Source: a virus
Length of the DNA: 23,755 bases
Virus record (IMG/VR): IMGVR_UViG_3300046454_000363
Coordinates: 1 to 23,755 of that record
Strand: one strand, 5' to 3'
Positions 20,610 to 23,755 of the stretch are shown in pieces. The translations under genes and the position numbers were made by a program. Numbering within the stretch: the stretch's first letter is position 1; every line of letters begins with the position of its first letter. Under the pieces are notes generated by a model. The model was given only the letters and a program-made list of their open reading frames with translations. It did not search any database and had not been told where the DNA came from.

Positions 20610-20708
20610 CTACACCTCCGAGATTGACGTTTGTGTTCCGCGGCGGGTGTCGAAATCGGGGGTGCCGACTAGCTGAGTCGGGGTGCCCGTTGGCTCGAGG
20701 TGCGCCAT
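20610..20708 (-). CDS. possible micro-protein between protease and capsid genes
   Basis: An ATG at 20708 opens a 32-residue frame (MAHLEPTGTPTQLVGTPDFD, then TRRGTQTSISEV) ending at TAG 20610, 3 nt before the capsid ATG. Its last codons contain the GGAGG site of the capsid gene. Its own ribosome site is weak. It may be a true micro-gene or only a leader that couples translation to the capsid gene. Confidence 0.35.
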   Translation of the reverse strand: MAHLEPTGTPTQLVGTPDFDTRRGTQTSISEV

Positions 20709-20730
20709 CTGCGGTAGGCAGTTCAAGATC

Positions 20731-21699
20731 TTACTGACCGGTGCTGCTGGATGTGAAGGACGCGAGGATCTTCTCGAGCTTGGTCTTCGCGCCATCGCGC
20801 TCTGCCGGGGTCGCGTCCTGCGGGTTTCCCTTGCCGATCTCCGACAGGGCGGCCCGTACTCCGTTGACGTTGATCTCGCCGGACGGCTCCTTGTACGGAA
20901 GGTGGCAGAGGTTCTTCTGCTTCGGTGCGCCGGACGGGTTGCTGTCGATGGCCGCGGCAGAGCAGTACGACTCCGCGGTGTCGAACCGGGACGCGGATCC
21001 GTCCCACGGTGCCTCCGTGTAGGCGCGGGTGAGCAGCTTCGCCATCCCCTCGGGGAGGTCGATGCCGAGCTTGGCGCACCGCTCGAGCAGCTGCTGATTG
21101 ACCGCCGGCGGCAACATCTCCTCATCCTCCACGATCTGGTGCCCTTCGCGAAGCGCGAGGATCTCCGCGCCCGTGTACGCCGGCCCGAGGGCGAGCGCGA
21201 CCGAGTCGAGGTGGGCCTTGACCCGCGACATGATCCCGTCCTTCGTGCGGACGGTGCGGATGGGGATGAACTCAGCGGACACGCCGTCGTAGCCGCCCTC
21301 ACGGGTGAGTTCCAACGCGGTGTCCGCCTCGGGCGTGTTCAGGAAGCGGAAGTCGGCCTCGTATCCCCCCTCCTCCTCGCGCAGGTTCACGCCCTTGCCG
21401 ACGACGCTCGCCATCGGGGAGGTCCGCTTGCCCGTCGCGAGAACCTCTTCGTCGTGGATCGCACGAAGCCGGATCCGGTGGGCGGCGTTCTCCTGGGCCT
21501 TGAACGCTCCGCGCACGAACTGCTCCCTGTACGGGCGGAAGTCGGGAGGATCAGCGACCGTCGCGACCTCGTTGAACGGGACGACCCGGACCGAGAGAGT
21601 CCGGCCATCCAGGGACTGGGACTCCACGGCGAACGTGCGGACGAGAACCTCGCGTCCACCGTTCTCCACGGAGGTTTCCTCCTGCACTTCGTCGCTCAT
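20731..21699 (-). CDS. HK97-type prohead protease with extra C-terminal domain
   Basis: ATG 21699 overlaps the portal stop (ATGA), and AGGAGG 6 nt upstream is encoded within the portal's last codons. Residues 1-185 form the protease: RLRAIHDEEVLATGKRTSPM (His82 as the catalytic His) and REGGYDGVSAEFIPIRTVRT (Ser141 in the S-x-E-F strand). These are the usual order and spacing for the U35/S78-like prohead protease. Residues about 190-322 are extra: a helix (QQLLERCAKLGIDLPEGMAK), then PWDGSASRFDTAESY, then INVNGVRAALSEIGKGNP and a C-terminal helix. That W-D-G-S-A-S-R-F ... N-V-N-G-V module recurs at the C-terminus of other phage proteases and portal-neighbour proteins. It processes the capsid during maturation. 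Confidence 0.85.
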   Translation of the reverse strand: MSDEVQEETSVENGGREVLVRTFAVESQSLDGRTLSVRVVPFNEVATVADPPDFRPYREQFVRGAFKAQENAAHRIRLRAIHDEEVLATGKRTSPMASVVGKGVNLREEEGGYEADFRFLNTPEADTALELTREGGYDGVSAEFIPIRTVRTKDGIMSRVKAHLDSVALALGPAYTGAEILALREGHQIVEDEEMLPPAVNQQLLERCAKLGIDLPEGMAKLLTRAYTEAPWDGSASRFDTAESYCSAAAIDSNPSGAPKQKNLCHLPYKEPSGEINVNGVRAALSEIGKGNPQDATPAERDGAKTKLEKILASFTSSSTGQ

Positions 21700-22982
21700 C
21701 TATTTCCTCCTAGGACGGTCAGACGTGGTGCCTGACTTTGTTGCGCCGGCGAGGCGGATGCCACCGCTGGAGCTTCTGCCTGCGACGGCGCTGCCGTCGA
21801 TGCGTCCTGCTCGACCGCCGCTGCCTGGGGGTCGTCCTCCTCGGTCGCCACAGGAGAAGCCTCCTGGGCGGTGTTCTGCGGTTCGATTTGCAGGAAGGTG
21901 TCGGTCGCATCGAACCAGCACCACTGTCCTGCCGGCAGAGCTTGAGCGGTGAGCGCGTCGGCCAACTCTTTAGCCGACGGCCGAAGCTCGAAGCGCCACC
22001 ACATCTCGCCCAGCATCCCTGGGTTCTGATACGTCATCCCCCAGCGGATCGCCATGTTGAGCAAGACGGCAGGAATGCCGAACGCAGCTGCGAGGGCGAG
22101 CGCGTTGAATTCTTGTGTCTCGAGGAGCGCCATGTCCTTCGGGCTCCACGACAGCGTCTCGAAGTCGAGGCCGTACGGCAGGACGGGCGGCGCACCGCTC
22201 CGCTTCTGCGTTTTCTCCTGCCATTGATCCTGCAGGTTGGTGGCCTGCTTGTCGGTCAGCTTCCGGTTCTCGTCGGTGACCTTCAGCGACACCTTGGGGA
22301 TGCCGCCCTGGTTGACCTCCATCGCCTGATTGCCTGCCGCAAGCAAGCCCCAGGCAAGCTGGGCGTAGGAGCGAATCGCGCTCGTCCCGTGCGCCAGCCA
22401 GCCGTCGCCGCAGTCGCGGTCGATCTGGATGACATCCTCCGGGTTGAGCCACTGGCCGCCGACCGGATACTGGCGGTAGCCGTTCTCGTCCCACATCGGC
22501 TCGCAGCGAGCAGCCGGGATCCGGGTGAAGGTCCGCGGGTAGCCGTCCGAGTAGCGCGAGGTGACGTAGAGCAGGCACCAGCCCCAGCCGTAGTAGTCGC
22601 GCATCAGAGCCTTGATCATCGAGCCGATCCCGTTCGGGTAGTACAGCGGGTCTGGGTTCGACATCCAGGCCGGCTCAGTCACCGTGGTCGCGTTGCCGGG
22701 GTTGAAGCGCAGCGGCATCGACGCGATCTGCTGCGAGTTCATCTGCAGGCAGCGGTTCGTGATCCAGGTCCGGTCCGCGAGCAGACCATTCCCCGGCCAG
22801 AACATCTGGCCTGCGGCGTTGAGCCCGTTCTCGGTCCACCACGCCGGGATGATCGTGTTCCAGAGGGACATGCGAGTCCCCTCGAGCGGCTGCACGTCAC
22901 GGGCCAGGATCTGGCCGGCGGCACCCCGACCAGCCCGAGCCAGTGCGGCAGAGACAGGAGATATGCGCTCGAGCAGACTCAT
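21696..22982 (-). CDS. portal protein, HK97 type
   Basis: ATG 22982 overlaps the upstream stop as ATGA. The 428-residue protein shows the HK97 portal layout. An N-terminal helix is followed by WITNRCLQMNSQQIASMPLR (the conserved clip-entry helix, compare V-x-x-C-V-x-x-I-A-x-x-x-x-x-x-P). Next come GWGWCLLYVTSRYSDGYPRT, then GGQWLNPEDVIQIDRDCGDG and SAIRSYAQLAWGLLAAGNQA, then FETLSWSPKDMALLETQEFN and FGIPAVLLN, the (G/S)xP-x-x-(L)-L strand of the wing/crown. Residues 370-428 are Ala/Gln-rich and disordered. It forms the 12-mer DNA gate at one vertex. Slightly shorter than average; position next to terminase and protease fits. Confidence 0.9.
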   Translation of the reverse strand: MSLLERISPVSAALARAGRGAAGQILARDVQPLEGTRMSLWNTIIPAWWTENGLNAAGQMFWPGNGLLADRTWITNRCLQMNSQQIASMPLRFNPGNATTVTEPAWMSNPDPLYYPNGIGSMIKALMRDYYGWGWCLLYVTSRYSDGYPRTFTRIPAARCEPMWDENGYRQYPVGGQWLNPEDVIQIDRDCGDGWLAHGTSAIRSYAQLAWGLLAAGNQAMEVNQGGIPKVSLKVTDENRKLTDKQATNLQDQWQEKTQKRSGAPPVLPYGLDFETLSWSPKDMALLETQEFNALALAAAFGIPAVLLNMAIRWGMTYQNPGMLGEMWWRFELRPSAKELADALTAQALPAGQWCWFDATDTFLQIEPQNTAQEASPVATEEDDPQAAAVEQDASTAAPSQAEAPAVASASPAQQSQAPRLTVLGGNR

Positions 22983-23131
22983 CGACGCATCCTCTCAGCG
23001 ACTTGGGCCGCGACGAGGAAGCTGAGGCAGACGACGACCCATCCTTCCGTCTTCCAGACGCCGCCCCAGATGGCGTCAACGACTCCGACCAGTCCTGCGC
23101 CGAACGACACCAAGAGCAGTCCCCTCACCAT
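22979..23131 (-). CDS. small membrane protein, 50 aa, two TM helices
   Basis: ATG 23131 forms a TGATG junction with the 32-aa gene; I reject the longer in-frame start at 23188 because it overlaps that gene. The product has two hydrophobic helices, MVRGLLLVSFGAGLVGVVDA and EGWVVVCLSFLVAAQVAE, joined by a Trp-rich turn (IWGGVWK), and ends in RMRR. Its stop overlaps the portal start. A membrane protein between terminase and portal is unusual; function unknown. Confidence 0.58.
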   Translation of the reverse strand: MVRGLLLVSFGAGLVGVVDAIWGGVWKTEGWVVVCLSFLVAAQVAERMRR

Positions 23132-23229
23132 CAGAGAACCGACCGTGGATTGCGACGACGCCAGAACCAGCGCGGGACGCGCACCCACTTCCCGACGACC
23201 GGGATCGTCGCGTAGTACTTGGCTGGCAT
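23131..23229 (-). CDS. micro-protein, 32 aa, basic
   Basis: ATG 23229 overlaps the terminase stop in a TGATG junction, and TGA 23131-23133 overlaps the next ATG. The product (MPAKYYATIPVVGKWVRVPR then WFWRRRNPRSVL) is rich in Arg and Trp. Couplings on both sides support it as a gene. Function unknown. Confidence 0.5.
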   Translation of the reverse strand: MPAKYYATIPVVGKWVRVPRWFWRRRNPRSVL

Positions 23230-23755
23230 CAGAAGATCACCATTTCCTCTCGGTTCGCAATGTCACGGTCGACCGCTGACCATAGGGCAATCGAGCAGGC
23301 GATCACCGGGCCCGGATCCGTCTTCGACTTCGACCTGGACCACGCCCAGCGGTCGACGAGCGGCCGGGTGCGAGCTCCACGCACCGAGGTGTTCAACTCC
23401 TCCTGACCGAGGTGGACCATGTCGTGTTCGTCGATGGCGTTCGCGAACTGGCCGCAGGCGTCCGCGTACTCGCCGGTCTTCATGCGTCGGACCTTCAGGC
23501 CCGTCTGCTCCTCCACCTTGGCGGCGATGGCGTTCGCGGGACCGAACCCGTCGCAGATGATCTGCACCACTTCGTGGCCCTCGCACAACTCGAGCATCCT
23601 CTCGGGCACCCAGGCCGTGCCGGCGCGACTGTTGACCACCTCGACGTGCAGCTTGCGCCTGCGGTTCAGGCCCGAGGCCGAGATCGTGGTGCGCCGCCCC
23701 GGCGAGATGTCGAAGGCGAGGCAGACCGGATCCTCCAGCACCGAGCCCTCGTCCT
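23229..23755 (-). CDS. terL: large terminase subunit, C-terminal nuclease part (5'-truncated by window edge)
   Basis: The frame is open to the right edge, so the ATPase half lies outside. Visible: CLAFDISPGRRTTISASG (first strand of the RNase H-like nuclease, with the catalytic Asp), VVQIICDGFGPANAIAAKVE (second acidic strand), RRMKTGEYADACGQFANAID, and PLVDRWAWSRSKSKTDPGPV followed by IACSIALWSAV, where the last Asp and the A-x-x-x-A-x-W-A helix are usual for phage terminases. The role is to cut the DNA concatemer during packaging. A GTG within the frame at 23741 is not a true start. Portal, protease and capsid follow in order, which confirms it. Confidence 0.82.
   Translation of the reverse strand, partial: DEGSVLEDPVCLAFDISPGRRTTISASGLNRRRKLHVEVVNSRAGTAWVPERMLELCEGHEVVQIICDGFGPANAIAAKVEEQTGLKVRRMKTGEYADACGQFANAIDEHDMVHLGQEELNTSVRGARTRPLVDRWAWSRSKSKTDPGPVIACSIALWSAVDRDIANREEMVIF

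Noticed and set aside
1-23755. CRISPR array, tRNA genes, integrase or attachment site
   Set aside because: I looked for regular short repeats with spacers, cloverleaf-type sequence and recombinase motifs and saw none; the repeats present are within coding genes.

Overview
The window is a contiguous piece of a tailed double-stranded DNA phage genome (siphovirus type, HK97-like head), either free or integrated. Every supported gene lies on the minus strand, so the transcription order runs from the right edge to the left edge. G+C is high (about 63% where I sampled it by eye). Genes are packed with 4-nt ATGA/GTGA overlaps or TGATG junctions, and GTG and TTG starts are common. This, with the style of the tail, lysin and zinc-ribbon genes, suggests a high-GC, probably actinobacterial host. 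The host is an inference: I see no tRNA, integrase, attachment site or host gene.

Head module (right to left, 23755-17871): the C-terminal nuclease part of the large terminase (cut by the window edge), two tiny genes, portal, HK97 prohead protease with an extra C-terminal domain, a micro-ORF, the major capsid protein with a fused N-terminal scaffold-like coiled coil, a strong GC hairpin, two small ORFs, a head-tail adaptor with an Ig/Fn3-like N-terminus, and a tail-terminator-like protein carrying an EF-hand-like loop.

Glycan/modification cassette (17868-13970): six genes are inserted between the tail terminator and the tail tube gene. They encode a class I methyltransferase-like protein, a GNAT/FemAB-like acyltransferase, three GT-A-type glycosyltransferase-like proteins and a polysaccharide-deacetylase-like protein. 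They are translationally coupled to one another and lie inside the late operon. The simplest reading is that they build or modify a sugar on the virion or on the host surface during assembly. This is the most interesting part of the window.

Tail module (13973-3872): a small protein, tail tube, a second GC hairpin, the tail assembly chaperone with a -1 frame extension (G/GT type), an HK97 gp10-like protein, a 966-aa tape measure, a large minor tail protein, several small tip/fibre proteins, a glycine-rich adhesin-like protein flanked by FISS-type repeats, and a lectin-fold-like tail protein.

Lysis region (3875-2315): a two-TM coiled-coil membrane protein, an NlpC/P60-like cell-wall hydrolase, a small two-TM holin candidate and a short coiled-coil protein. 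A GC hairpin (2277-2302) follows. Leftmost (2200-1): a run of ten very small overlapping accessory genes of mostly unknown function, including a zinc-ribbon protein and two membrane proteins. No stretch longer than about 130 bases lacks a called gene.
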